A stretch of 64,000 nt of DNA, taken from Lachnospiraceae bacterium KGMB03038 (GTDB taxonomy: Bacteria > Bacillota > Clostridia > Lachnospirales > Lachnospiraceae). Within the stretch, counting starts at the first letter, position 1. Each line of letters opens with the position of its first letter. The DNA lies in assembly GCA_007361935.1 (NCBI GenBank), contig CP041667.1, positions 1,144,501 through 1,208,500 of the forward strand, in the 5' to 3' direction. Shown here piece after piece: positions 25,113 through 34,135 of this stretch. Under the pieces are notes generated by a model. The model was given only the letters and a program-made list of their open reading frames with translations, ran no database searches and had not been told where the DNA came from. A program made the position numbers and the translations under genes.

Positions 25113-27101
25113 GTGCTTAGGATCGGAGTATTCGTCTGTCATTGCGGTACCAATATCGCGGCAACGGTAGACGTAAAGAAAGTAGTAGAAATGGCCCTCC
25201 ATGAGCCGGGCGTGGTTCATGCGGAGGATTATCAATATATGTGTTCAGAGGCCGGTCAGGAGAAGATCCGGGAGGCGATCCAGGAGAAGAACTTAAGCGG
25301 CATCGTAGTTTGTTCCTGTTCTCCCAGGATGCACGAGACCACCTTCCGGAACGCGGCGGAAAGAGCAGGGTTAAATCCCTATATGGTAGAGATCGCCAAT
25401 ATCCGGGAGCACTGTTCCTGGATCCACAAGGATATGGAAGAGGCTACGGAAAAAGCGGTGATCCTTATGCGGGCGGCGGTAGCGAAAGTAAACTTAAACA
25501 CTCCGCTGAAACCAGGGGAGAGCCGGGTGACCAAACGGGCTCTGGTGATCGGAGGCGGGATCGCGGGGATCCAGACTGCTTTGGACATTGCGGATGCGGG
25601 ATATCCGGTAGATATTGTGGAGAAAACCCCCAGCATCGGAGGAAGGATGTCCCAGCTTGACAAGACCTTCCCCACCCTGGACTGTTCCGCCTGTATCCTG
25701 ACGCCGAAGATGGTAGAGGCAAACGCACATCCCAATATCAATATCTATACATACAGCGAAGTAGAGAAAGTATCCGGATTTGTGGGAGATTTCACGGTGG
25801 ATATCCGCAAGAAGGCGAGAAGTGTGGATATGTCCAAGTGTACCGGATGCGGGGTATGCCAGGAGAAATGTCCAAGCAAAAAGACGCCCAGCGAGTTTAA
25901 CCGGGGCCTGAACAACCGCAGCGCCATTTATACGCCGTTTGCCCAGGCCATTCCCAATGTCCCGGTGATCGACCGGGAGGCCTGCATCAAATTTAAGACG
26001 GGGAAATGCGGCGTCTGCTCCAAGGTGTGCCAGGCCGGCGCTATCGACTATGAACAGGAAGACGAGATCATTACAGAGAAGTACGGCGCTATTGTAGTGG
26101 CCACCGGATTCGATATGATCAAGCTGGATGATTATGACGAGTACGCTTACAGCCAGAGCAAAGACGTGATCACATCCCTGGAGCTGGAGCGGATCATGAA
26201 CGCGGCGGGCCCAACAGGAGGCCATCTGGAGCGGCTTTCCGATGGAAAGGCACCCAAGGAGATCGTATTTGTCCAGTGCGTAGGAAGCCGGTGCGCGGAC
26301 CACAGAGGAAAGAGCTACTGCTCTAAGATCTGCTGTATGTATACGGCAAAGCACGCTATGCTGATCCGGGACAAATACCCGGATGTCCATGTGACCGTAT
26401 TCTACATTGATGTGCGGACCCCAGGCAAGAACTTTGACGAGTTCTATCGCCGGGCAGTGGAAGAATACGGGGTAGATTATATCAAAGGCCAGGTGGGAAA
26501 AGTCATTCCGCAGCCGGATGGGAAACTCTTGGTACAGGGAGCGGACCTGCTGGATAATAAACAGATCCTAAAAGAAGCAGATATGGTAGTGCTGGCGGCG
26601 GCCATTGAGCCAAATCCAGACGTACGGAAGATCGCTACCATGCTGACGGCAAGTATTGATACCAATAATTTCCTGACGGAAGCCCACGCAAAACTCCGTC
26701 CGGTGGAATCTCCCACAGCGGGTGTTTTCCTTTCCGGCGTATGCCAGGGGCCAAAGGACATTCCTGAGACGGTATCCCAGGCAGGAGCGGCGGCGGTGAA
26801 AGCCATCGGGCTTCTGGCCAAAGATAAGCTTTTGACCAACCCATGTACGGCACATTCCGATGAATTGCTGTGCAACGGCTGTTCCCAGTGCGCGAATGTA
26901 TGCCCCTATGGAGCCATCACCTACGAAGAAAAAGAGGTGAACGATCATGGAATCCGGGAGGTAAGGAGACTGGCGGTGGTCAACGACGCGCTCTGCCAGG
27001 GCTGCGGCGCTTGTACCGTTACCTGTCCGTCTGGCGCTATGGACCTGCAGGGATTCTCAAATAGACAGATTCTAGCGGAGGTGGATGCGATATGTCGATA
27101 G
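25113..27101 (+). CDS. hdrA: Heterodisulfide reductase-like subunit HdrA, flavin-bifurcating subunit
   Basis: HdrA holds the FAD at which electrons are split in flavin-based bifurcation. The 662-residue protein has the N-terminal HdrA domain with FVCHCGTN near residue 8 and CSCSPRMHE near 68. The FAD-binding VIGGGIAGIQTALD lies near 147, followed by GGRMSQLDKTFPTLDCSAC near 175 and the ferredoxin motif CTGCGVCQEKCP near 241. A second cysteine group (CGVCSKVCQAGA) lies near 302. The C-terminal pair CNGCSQCANVCPYGA and CQGCGACTVTCPSGA is near 588 and 628. This matches the full-length HdrA architecture. GTG start; the end overlaps the next gene by 10 bases. Confidence 0.92.
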   Translation: MLRIGVFVCHCGTNIAATVDVKKVVEMALHEPGVVHAEDYQYMCSEAGQEKIREAIQEKNLSGIVVCSCSPRMHETTFRNAAERAGLNPYMVEIANIREHCSWIHKDMEEATEKAVILMRAAVAKVNLNTPLKPGESRVTKRALVIGGGIAGIQTALDIADAGYPVDIVEKTPSIGGRMSQLDKTFPTLDCSACILTPKMVEANAHPNINIYTYSEVEKVSGFVGDFTVDIRKKARSVDMSKCTGCGVCQEKCPSKKTPSEFNRGLNNRSAIYTPFAQAIPNVPVIDREACIKFKTGKCGVCSKVCQAGAIDYEQEDEIITEKYGAIVVATGFDMIKLDDYDEYAYSQSKDVITSLELERIMNAAGPTGGHLERLSDGKAPKEIVFVQCVGSRCADHRGKSYCSKICCMYTAKHAMLIRDKYPDVHVTVFYIDVRTPGKNFDEFYRRAVEEYGVDYIKGQVGKVIPQPDGKLLVQGADLLDNKQILKEADMVVLAAAIEPNPDVRKIATMLTASIDTNNFLTEAHAKLRPVESPTAGVFLSGVCQGPKDIPETVSQAGAAAVKAIGLLAKDKLLTNPCTAHSDELLCNGCSQCANVCPYGAITYEEKEVNDHGIREVRRLAVVNDALCQGCGACTVTCPSGAMDLQGFSNRQILAEVDAICR

Positions 27102-27535
27102 AAGCAAAAGAAGAATTTAGACCGAAGATCGTGGCGTTCTGCTGCAACTGGTGCAGTTACGCAGGCGCGGACTTAGCAGGAAGCAGCCGTCTGTCTTATT
27201 CCGCCGATGTGAAGATCATCCGGGTTCCCTGTTCCTGCCGTGTGAATCCCATGTTTATCTTAAGGGCTTTTGAGCGGGGAGCGGATGGAGTGATCATCTG
27301 CGGGTGTCATCCGGGAGACTGTCACTATACCTCCGGAAACTATTACGCAAGGAGAAGGATGACGCTGTTGTTCTCCATGCTGGATTATATCGGCGTGGAA
27401 AGCGGACGGACTCGCGTGGAGTGGGTATCTGCGGCGGAAGGAGTGAAATTCTCCCAGACCATGCATGAATTTGTAGAGAAGATTCAGTCTCTTGGGAAAA
27501 ACGTAAGATTGGAGGATTTGAGATGCAGGAGTTAA
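27092..27535 (+). CDS. flxD: MvhD/FlxD-like [2Fe-2S] electron-transfer subunit
   Basis: The 147-residue protein belongs to the MvhD/FlpD family, which connects HdrA to an electron-donating module. It has the conserved cysteines in AFCCNWCSYAGAD near residue 16, VPCSCRVNP near 49, and ICGCHPGDCHY near 72. Since no hydrogenase genes follow but Flx-like genes do, the donor should be the NADH-oxidising module encoded next. The gene overlaps hdrA and flxC at its two ends. The flx names used here are by similarity to the Desulfovibrio FlxABCD-HdrABC complex. Confidence 0.85.
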   Translation: MSIEAKEEFRPKIVAFCCNWCSYAGADLAGSSRLSYSADVKIIRVPCSCRVNPMFILRAFERGADGVIICGCHPGDCHYTSGNYYARRRMTLLFSMLDYIGVESGRTRVEWVSAAEGVKFSQTMHEFVEKIQSLGKNVRLEDLRCRS

Positions 27536-28497
27536 TAAACCGCGCGAAAGAACTTCTGGCAGACGGGCAAGTGGCCAGAGTGCTGGGATGGAAAGCCGGC
27601 GACCTGCCTTATAATCCAGAACCAGCTTATTTTGAGAAGGAAGAAGACTTTGCGGATTTTGTATACAATGGATTCTGCGGAGCGAATCTAAGTAAATATA
27701 TGATCGAGGCGTCCAAGCTGGAGGGAAAGACTCTGGTGTGTTTAAAGCCTTGCGATACTTACAGTTTCCAGCAGCTTATGAAGGAGCACCGGGTAGACCG
27801 GGAGAAAGCCTATATCATCGGTGTGGGCTGTAAAGGGAAACTGGACATTGAGAAGATCCGCGGGATGGGAATCAAAGGAATCCAGGACATCCAGGGAGCA
27901 GAGCTTGAAGATGAGGCAAAAGACCTGACGATCCAGACCCTTTACGGGGAGAAGACCTGTACCTATCAGGAGGCTATGCTGGAGCGGTGTCACGTCTGTA
28001 AAGGCAAGGACCATATGATCTATGATGAGATCATAGGAGAGTCCAAAGAGACTACAGACGGAGACCGTTTCGCGGAGGTGGAGAAGATCGAGGCCATGAG
28101 CCCGGAAGAGAAATTCGCCTTCTTCCAGAAGGAGCTTAGCAAATGTATCCGGTGCAACGCCTGCCGGAATGTCTGCCCGGCCTGCAGCTGCCGCAAATGT
28201 GTCTTTGACAGCAATAAATTTGACAGCGCCCAGAAAGCCAACGTGGATTCTTTTGAGGAAAAGATGTTCCACATCATCCGGGCTTTCCATGTGGCGGGAA
28301 GATGTACAGACTGCGGAGAATGCAGCAGAGTATGTCCCCAGGGGATTCCCCTTCATTTGTTTAACCGGAAGTTTATCAAAGATATCGATGAACTCTACGG
28401 AGAATACCAGGCGGGCGCCGATCTTGAGGAAAAAGGCCCCCTGACCAGTTACCAATTTGACGATGCAGAGCCTGGAATCGTGGCGGAAAGGAGATAG
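27523..28497 (+). CDS. flxC: FlxC-like iron-sulfur protein (FrhB/FdhB-type)
   Basis: The protein (324 residues) resembles the beta subunit of F420 hydrogenases and formate dehydrogenases, with a KPCDTYSFQQL region near residue 75. Several cysteine groups follow: CHVCKGKD near 153, CIRCNACRNVCPACSCRKC near 209, and the ferredoxin motif CTDCGECSRVCPQG near 260. It is likely an internal electron carrier between the FAD subunit and the MvhD-like subunit. It overlaps flxD by 13 bases and ends three bases before flxB, so it is tightly coupled in the operon. Confidence 0.78.
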   Translation: MQELINRAKELLADGQVARVLGWKAGDLPYNPEPAYFEKEEDFADFVYNGFCGANLSKYMIEASKLEGKTLVCLKPCDTYSFQQLMKEHRVDREKAYIIGVGCKGKLDIEKIRGMGIKGIQDIQGAELEDEAKDLTIQTLYGEKTCTYQEAMLERCHVCKGKDHMIYDEIIGESKETTDGDRFAEVEKIEAMSPEEKFAFFQKELSKCIRCNACRNVCPACSCRKCVFDSNKFDSAQKANVDSFEEKMFHIIRAFHVAGRCTDCGECSRVCPQGIPLHLFNRKFIKDIDELYGEYQAGADLEEKGPLTSYQFDDAEPGIVAERR

Positions 28498-28500
28498 CGT

Positions 28501-29547
28501 ATGTACAAGATCAAGAAAGAAAATTTACCCTCCTTATTTCAGAAGATCGCCGCGGCCCAGGAATTGTACCTGCCGTTAAAAAGCGCGGGACAGGTGAATT
28601 TCGGCCCTTGGAGCGAGGAAGGGCAGGTGGACCTGGAGACGCTGAAAAGCGTAAAGTCCCCAAAAGACGTGTTCTTTCCCCAGAGTGAGAACCTATACAC
28701 CTGTATCCGGAATGGAAAGAAGATCACGGTAGAGCCGGAGGCGTTAAAAGAACAGGATTTTGTGGTGTTTGGCATGAAAGCCTGCGATATCAAGGGAGTA
28801 GAAGTGCTGGACCGGGTATTTTTATCGGATCCCATCGATACCTTTTACGCGGCCAGGAGAGACCATGGGACGATCGTAGCTATGGCCTGCCGGGAACCGG
28901 AAGAGACCTGCTTCTGCAAGGTGTTTGGCATTGACGCGGCGGATCCCACGGCAGATGTGGTGACCTGGATGACCGGGGATACCCTGTACTGGAAGCCGGA
29001 GACGGAAAAGGGAGAGGCTCTGACGGATCTGGCGGCGGATCTTCTGGAGAAGCTGGAAGGAGCGGAAGAAACGAAAGCCAAAGCCCAGGTGGAAGAAGAA
29101 CAGCAGAAGATCCGGAATATCATTGATAAACTTCCTTATTCCCATCTTTCGCTGGAAGGCTGGAATGGGGACGTGCTGATGGAGAAATTTGAGTCTCCTT
29201 TGTGGGAAGAGCTGTATAAACCCTGCCTGGCCTGCGGGACCTGCACCTTTGTCTGCCCCACCTGCCAGTGTTATGACATCAAAGATTATGATACCGGACA
29301 TGGCGTGCAGAGATACCGCTGCTGGGATTCCTGCATGTATTCGGATTTTACCATGATGGCTCACGGAAATAACCGGACCACTCAGAAAGAGCGGTTCCGC
29401 CAGCGGTTTATGCACAAGCTGGTGTATTTTCCGGCCAATAATGACGGGATGTACTCCTGCGTAGGCTGCGGCCGATGCGTGGAGAAATGTCCGGCAGCCT
29501 TGAACATCGTAAAGGTTGTGAAAGCATTTCAGGAAGAGGAGGCGTAA
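28501..29547 (+). CDS. flxB: FlxB-like 4Fe-4S protein (AsrA-like)
   Basis: This 348-residue protein resembles the alpha subunit of anaerobic sulfite reductase (AsrA) and FlxB of the Flx-Hdr complex. It has a KACDIKGVEVLD region near residue 92, and two ferredoxin motifs near the C-terminus (CLACGTCTFVCPTC near 242 and CVGCGRCVEKCP near 320). No AsrC (siroheme subunit) is encoded nearby, which argues against sulfite reduction. It lies between flxC and flxA with almost no spacing. Confidence 0.82.
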   Translation: MYKIKKENLPSLFQKIAAAQELYLPLKSAGQVNFGPWSEEGQVDLETLKSVKSPKDVFFPQSENLYTCIRNGKKITVEPEALKEQDFVVFGMKACDIKGVEVLDRVFLSDPIDTFYAARRDHGTIVAMACREPEETCFCKVFGIDAADPTADVVTWMTGDTLYWKPETEKGEALTDLAADLLEKLEGAEETKAKAQVEEEQQKIRNIIDKLPYSHLSLEGWNGDVLMEKFESPLWEELYKPCLACGTCTFVCPTCQCYDIKDYDTGHGVQRYRCWDSCMYSDFTMMAHGNNRTTQKERFRQRFMHKLVYFPANNDGMYSCVGCGRCVEKCPAALNIVKVVKAFQEEEA

Positions 29548-29552
29548 GAGGC

Positions 29553-30407
29553 ATGTGTGAATGTACCTGTCATAAAAATTATGAGTTAGACACCTTGATC
29601 CCCAAGGTGGGGGTCATTACAGATATCCGGGAGGAAACGCCGGATGTAAAGACCTTCCGGGTCAACGCGCCGGAGGGAGGCAAATTATTTGAACATATGC
29701 CGGGCCAATGCGCCATGTTATGCGCGCCTGGGATCAGCGAGGGCATGTTCTCCATCACATCTTCTCCGACTAACCAGGAGTATCAGGAGTTCAGCATCAA
29801 GAAATGCGGGATGCTGACAGACTACCTCCACAGTCTGGAAGTGGGAGACGAGATCACAGTCCGGGGACCTTACGGCAATCATTTCCCGGTAGAAGATAAG
29901 CTGTTGGGCAAGAATCTTCTGTTTATCGCCGGAGGGATCGGACTTGCGCCTCTGCGTTCCGTGATCAATTATGTGCTGGATAACCGGGAGAAGTACGGCA
30001 GCGTGGATATTGTCTACGGATCCCGTTCCGCCGAGGATCTGGTCCAGCTGAAAGAGATCCAGGAAGTATGGATGAAAAAAGAAGGCGTAAATGTCTACCT
30101 GACTATTGACCGGGAGGAAGAAGGATGGGACGGCCATGTGGGATTCGTGCCCAACTATGTGAAAGAGCTTGGATTTGACGTGAATAAGACGGCTTTGGTG
30201 TGCGGTCCTCCGATCATGATCAAGTTTACGCTGGCGGGCCTGGAAGAACTTGGTTTTTCCAAAGAACAGGTGTATACCACCCTGGAACTGCGGATGAAGT
30301 GCGGCGTTGGGAAATGCGGAAGATGCAATATCGGATCAAAATATGTGTGCAAAGACGGCCCTGTGTTCCGCTGCGATGAAGTAGATGAAATGCCGGATGA
30401 ATACTAA
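29553..30407 (+). CDS. flxA: FlxA-like FAD/NAD(P)H-binding reductase subunit (AsrB-like)
   Basis: This subunit is predicted to oxidise NADH and feed the complex. The 284-residue protein has a ferredoxin-NADP reductase fold. The FAD domain has a GMFSITSSP-type motif near residue 66, and the nucleotide domain has FIAGGIGLAPLRSVINY near 125 and a VCGPPIMIKF box near 216. A C-terminal [2Fe-2S] site, MKCGVGKCGRCNIG, resembles PyrK and AsrB. I start it at the ATG at 29553 with GAGGAGG upstream, six bases after flxB. The 166-base gap that follows is the largest inside the operon up to this point. Confidence 0.85.
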   Translation: MCECTCHKNYELDTLIPKVGVITDIREETPDVKTFRVNAPEGGKLFEHMPGQCAMLCAPGISEGMFSITSSPTNQEYQEFSIKKCGMLTDYLHSLEVGDEITVRGPYGNHFPVEDKLLGKNLLFIAGGIGLAPLRSVINYVLDNREKYGSVDIVYGSRSAEDLVQLKEIQEVWMKKEGVNVYLTIDREEEGWDGHVGFVPNYVKELGFDVNKTALVCGPPIMIKFTLAGLEELGFSKEQVYTTLELRMKCGVGKCGRCNIGSKYVCKDGPVFRCDEVDEMPDEY

Positions 30408-30573
30408 AGTACTAACGCAGTGTCCGGGCGGCTTCAGATGGCGCTGCGAGGGAAATGGGCCAGCTTTATAGACATGTGAAACTTAACCGAGACGGAGCGT
30501 AAGCGGAATCGAGGTTGGGTGGACAGAAGTGACAGAAGTTTGGTGCGCTGCACCAGGAAAGGAACAAACACTC
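30408..30573 (+). other. Structured intercistronic spacer between flxA and frdB
   Basis: This 166-base stretch contains AACCGAGACGG...TCGAGGTT (about 30484-30515) and an outer GTCC/GGAC pair that can fold back. It has no coding features and no clear promoter. It may mark an RNA-processing or attenuation point between the Hdr/Flx and Frd parts of the operon. Confidence 0.35.
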
Positions 30574-31248
30574 ATGGAAAAGATGGTAAATGTATATTTT
30601 TTCGGAAAGAAATACACCGTACCCGCTGACCTGACCATCATGACAGCGATGGAGTACGCCGGGTACACCTTGAAGAGAGGCTGCGGATGCCGCCACGGAT
30701 TCTGCGGCGCCTGTGCCACGATCTATAGGATCAAGGGGAAGAATGAGCTGAAGACCGGCCTGTCCTGCCAGACCCAGGTGGAGGAAGGCATGTACGTGGC
30801 CAGTATTCCTTATTTCCCTACAGACAAGCGGACCTATGAGATTGATGAGATCCGCCCGGAGCAGCGGGTGATGATGGAACTGTATCCGGAGATCTACAGC
30901 TGTATTGGCTGCAATGCCTGTACGAAAGCCTGTCCGCAGGATCTGAATGTGATGCAGTATATCGCTTACGCCCAGCGTGGGGAATTTGAGAAATGCGCGG
31001 AGGAATCCTTTGACTGTATCGGCTGCGGATGCTGTTCTGTCCGGTGTCCGGCTGGAATCTCCCATCCGATGGTAGGCGTTCTGGCAAGAAGACTGACAGG
31101 AAAATACATCGCGCCGGAAGCGGAGCATCTCAAGAAGCGGGTGGAGGAGATCCACGAGGGAGCCTATGACAGCCTGATCGAACAGATCATGGAAAAGCCG
31201 ATCGAAGAGATGCAGGAGCTTTATAACACAAGAGAGATTGAGAAATAG
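30574..31248 (+). CDS. frdB: Fumarate reductase iron-sulfur subunit (soluble type)
   Basis: The protein (224 residues) has an N-terminal [2Fe-2S] domain (Cys39, Cys44, Cys47, Cys65) followed by two complete [4Fe-4S] motifs (Cys110, 113, 116, 120 and Cys148, 151, 154, 158). Canonical SdhB/FrdB has [2Fe-2S], [4Fe-4S] and [3Fe-4S] clusters and docks on a membrane quinone subunit. Here the third site is a full [4Fe-4S] motif and no membrane subunit is encoded. It also lacks the CCG domain fused to TfrB of methanogen thiol:fumarate reductase; that function could be supplied by HdrB. Start chosen at 30574 because of AGGAAAGGA upstream. Confidence 0.85.
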   Translation: MEKMVNVYFFGKKYTVPADLTIMTAMEYAGYTLKRGCGCRHGFCGACATIYRIKGKNELKTGLSCQTQVEEGMYVASIPYFPTDKRTYEIDEIRPEQRVMMELYPEIYSCIGCNACTKACPQDLNVMQYIAYAQRGEFEKCAEESFDCIGCGCCSVRCPAGISHPMVGVLARRLTGKYIAPEAEHLKKRVEEIHEGAYDSLIEQIMEKPIEEMQELYNTREIEK

Positions 31249-31259
31249 GAGGGACGACC

Positions 31260-32861
31260 ATGTTTACACCAGAAATGATGGAATCTGTGAAAAAAGTCGA
31301 GGCTACCAGAGCGGAACGGATGAAGACAGAGCCAAGGCGGATGACGGCAGAGGAAAAGGATGTCCTTCTGAAAGAATTCCACCCAGATTACCGGCAGGAG
31401 GCATTTAAAGAGATCAAGATCGGTCCCAACAAAGGACAGAAAGCGCCGGAAGAGCTGGTGCATTACTTGCATTCCAACAGCCGGCTTTTGAAAGACCAGG
31501 TAGATCTTACCAAGATTGATTATGATGTAGACGTATTGGTGATCGGCGGAGGCGGAGCAGGAGCCTCAGCAGCCATCGAGGCCCATGAGGCCGGAGCGGA
31601 CGTGATGATCGTGACCAAGCTGCGGATCGGGGATGCCAACACCATGATGGCGGAAGGCGGAATCCAGGCGGCGGATAAGGAAAACGACTCGCCGGTACAG
31701 CACTACTTGGATGCCTTTGGCGGCGGACATTTCGCGGCTAGGCCGGAATTGCTGCGCAAACTGGTGATGGAGGCGCCGGATGCGATCCAGTGGCTGAATG
31801 ATCTGGGCGTTATGTTTGATAAAGACGAAGACGGAAGGATGATCACCATCCACGGGGGAGGAACTTCCAGGAAGCGGATGCATGCCTGCAAAGATTATTC
31901 CGGGGCGGAGATCATGCGGACTCTTCGGGATGAAGTATTAAACCGGAAGATTCCGGTAGCGGAGTTTACAGCGGCAGTGGAGCTTTTGAAAGATGAGAAA
32001 GGCCAGGTAGCCGGAGCGGTGCTCCAGAATGTGGAGACCGATGATTATCTGGTGGCAAGAGCCAAGACCGTGGTGATCGCCACAGGGGGCGCGGGCCGGA
32101 TGCACTATCAGAATTTCCCAACCTCGAACCACTATGGAGCCACGGCCGACGGACTGATCCTGGGATACCGGGCAGGAGTGCCCCTTCTCTACCAGGATAC
32201 CATCCAGTATCATCCTACGGGAGTAGCATTCCCCTCCCAGATCTTTGGCGCGCTGGTAACAGAGAAGGTCCGTTCTCTGGGAGCTATGCTGGTAAATGTG
32301 GATGGGGAAGCTTTCATGCATCCGTTGGAGACCCGCGATGTGTCATCCGCCTCTATTATCCGGGAATGTACGGCCAGAGGCAAAGGCGTGACAACCCCGA
32401 TAGGAAGCGGCGTGTGGCTGGATACGCCTATGATCGAGATGATCGGCGGCGAGGGGACCATTGAGAAACGGATCCCGGCTATGCTCCGTATGTATATGCG
32501 GTATGATATTGATATGCGGAAAGTTCCGATCCTGGTCTATCCGACGCTGCATTACCAGAACGGCGGTCTGGAGATCAATGGAGATGGATTCACCAAGACC
32601 ATCGATAATCTTCTGGTAGCAGGAGAAGCGGTGGGAGGAATCCACGGAAGAAACCGTCTTATGGGGAACTCTCTTCTGGATATCATCGTGTTCGGCCGCA
32701 ACGCGGGGAAAAAAGCGGCGGCGAAAGCAAAAGACGTGCAGCTTGGGACTATGAACCTGGACCATATTGAAACTTACGCGGAAGAACTGAAGGCAGCCGG
32801 GCTGGACACAGGAGATGTTTCTCCGCTTCTGCTTCCTCATTACGCAAGACATGAGAGATGA
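31260..32861 (+). CDS. frdA: Fumarate reductase flavoprotein subunit
   Basis: FrdA reduces fumarate to succinate at FAD. The 533-residue chain starts with a 75-residue extension before the dinucleotide motif VLVIGGGGAGASAAIEA. The active-site features of the family are present: TMMAEGGIQAA near residue 127, QYHPTG near 316, an Arg in TRDVSS near 360, LHYQNGG near 430 and HGRNRLMGNSLLD near 462. The usual covalent-FAD His region of membrane-bound enzymes is less clear. No anchor subunit is present, so a cytosolic enzyme is expected. It starts 12 bases after frdB with AGGAGGGA upstream. An L-aspartate oxidase role is less likely given frdB and the fumarase genes. Confidence 0.88.
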   Translation: MFTPEMMESVKKVEATRAERMKTEPRRMTAEEKDVLLKEFHPDYRQEAFKEIKIGPNKGQKAPEELVHYLHSNSRLLKDQVDLTKIDYDVDVLVIGGGGAGASAAIEAHEAGADVMIVTKLRIGDANTMMAEGGIQAADKENDSPVQHYLDAFGGGHFAARPELLRKLVMEAPDAIQWLNDLGVMFDKDEDGRMITIHGGGTSRKRMHACKDYSGAEIMRTLRDEVLNRKIPVAEFTAAVELLKDEKGQVAGAVLQNVETDDYLVARAKTVVIATGGAGRMHYQNFPTSNHYGATADGLILGYRAGVPLLYQDTIQYHPTGVAFPSQIFGALVTEKVRSLGAMLVNVDGEAFMHPLETRDVSSASIIRECTARGKGVTTPIGSGVWLDTPMIEMIGGEGTIEKRIPAMLRMYMRYDIDMRKVPILVYPTLHYQNGGLEINGDGFTKTIDNLLVAGEAVGGIHGRNRLMGNSLLDIIVFGRNAGKKAAAKAKDVQLGTMNLDHIETYAEELKAAGLDTGDVSPLLLPHYARHER

Positions 32862-32897
32862 TCTGTGAATAGTAACAAAAACGTGACTGACAACAAA

Positions 32898-32936
32898 GCG
32901 TATCCGGCGGGATTGCGAAGGTCCCTTGGGATACGC
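32898..32936 (+). promoter_or_regulatory. Intercistronic hairpin after frdA
   Basis: GCGTATCC (32898-32905) pairs with GGATACGC (32929-32936). There is no T run, so it is more likely an mRNA stabiliser or processing site than a terminator. Confidence 0.4.
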
Positions 32937-32971
32937 GGGGCGGAAGAAGACAGAAGGGAAGGGATGAGGGA

Positions 32972-34135
32972 GTGGGAATCATAACCTGGTTTCAGGAAAG
33001 TATATTGGGAAATACGTTAATGATCGTATTTCTGGTGGCATTTATCGGGTATCTGGCGGGAAGCATCAAGATCCGCGGCGTAGAGCTGGGAACGGCGGGC
33101 GTCCTGCTGATAGCCCTGGTATTTGGCCATTTTGGATTTGAAGTACCAGATCTGGTGCGGGAGCTGGGATTGATCTGTTTTGTGACGAGCGTAGGATTTA
33201 TCGCCGGACCTAAGTTTTTCCGTAATTTTAAACTGAACGCAAAATCCTATATTTTGCTGGGAGTTATCATTATTGCGGCGGGAGCGCTGACTACAGTGGC
33301 TATTATAGAATTTGCCGGCGTGCCCTCCGACATCAGCGTGGGTATGATGTCGGGAGCGCTGACCAGTACGCCTGGGCTTGCGGCGGCCATTGACGCCACC
33401 GGGTCGTCAAACGCTTCGGTAGGATATGGCATTGCCTATCCCTTTGGCGTGGTGGGCGTGGTGCTGTTTGTCCAGCTTGTTCCCAAGTTTTTGAAGACAG
33501 ATATGGCGGCGGAGCGGGCCAGGTTTGAGGCGGCTCAGAATGTGGGAGATGAAGAGTTCCATAAGACAAAGAAGGAAGAATTGTTTTACGCGGACAGTAT
33601 GGGATTTTTCCCCTTTGCGCTGGCCATTGTGCTGGGGATCATTCTGGCGAATATTGTGATCCCCCTTCCCGGCGGAGCGGAATTCTCTCTGGGCACATCC
33701 GGCGGGCCGCTGATCGCGGGCCTGATCCTGGGGCATTTTGGGAAAGTCGGAAAATTAAGTATGAAAGTAGAAAAACATGTGTTAGAATGTCTTCGGGAAT
33801 TTGGACTGGCTTTGTTTTTGATCGGAGCCGGCGTACAGGCCGGAGCCGGATTTGTTGAGATCCTGCGGGAAGAAGGACTGGTACTGTTTATCTATGGAGC
33901 GCTTATTACACTGATACCAATGCTTATCGGGTATTTCTTTGCGGCAAAAGTATTGAGACTAAGTCTGTTCAACACATTAGGATCTATCTGCGGCGGGATG
34001 ACCAGTACGCCGGCGCTGGGAACCCTGATCCGGGTGACCGAGACCGACGATGTGGCAAGCGCTTATGCGGCTACATATCCCGTGGCCCTGGTATTCGTAG
34101 TATTAGCCTGCCAGTTTATTGGGATATTCCTGTAA
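32972..34135 (+). CDS. AspT/AAE-family dicarboxylate transporter, possible succinate exporter
   Basis: The 387-residue membrane protein has about ten hydrophobic segments arranged as an internal duplication. The first half carries GMMSGALTSTPGLAAAID near residue 126, and the second half carries GGMTSTPALGTLIRV near 342. This repeated G-x-x-TSTP-x-L element marks the aspartate:alanine exchanger family (YidE, YbjL, AspT, SucE). SucE1 of Corynebacterium glutamicum, a succinate exporter, is in this family. Its place between fumarate reductase and fumarase makes succinate export or dicarboxylate exchange the best guess; the substrate is inferred. The TrkA-C domains of larger members are absent. 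GTG start with AAGGGATGAGGG upstream. Confidence 0.75.
   Translation: MGIITWFQESILGNTLMIVFLVAFIGYLAGSIKIRGVELGTAGVLLIALVFGHFGFEVPDLVRELGLICFVTSVGFIAGPKFFRNFKLNAKSYILLGVIIIAAGALTTVAIIEFAGVPSDISVGMMSGALTSTPGLAAAIDATGSSNASVGYGIAYPFGVVGVVLFVQLVPKFLKTDMAAERARFEAAQNVGDEEFHKTKKEELFYADSMGFFPFALAIVLGIILANIVIPLPGGAEFSLGTSGGPLIAGLILGHFGKVGKLSMKVEKHVLECLREFGLALFLIGAGVQAGAGFVEILREEGLVLFIYGALITLIPMLIGYFFAAKVLRLSLFNTLGSICGGMTSTPALGTLIRVTETDDVASAYAATYPVALVFVVLACQFIGIFL

Noticed and set aside
25494..26390. Minus-strand open frame of 298 codons opposite hdrA
   Set aside because: A shadow of hdrA, whose cysteine motifs are all on the plus strand; no start signal or recognisable domain.
28501..30407. Anaerobic sulfite reductase AsrA/AsrB
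   Set aside because: There is no AsrC siroheme subunit, and the genes sit directly behind hdrBCA and an MvhD-like gene, as in Flx-Hdr clusters.
31260..32861. L-aspartate oxidase (NadB)
   Set aside because: The adjacent iron-sulfur subunit, lack of nadA or nadC, and fumarase genes downstream favour fumarate reductase.
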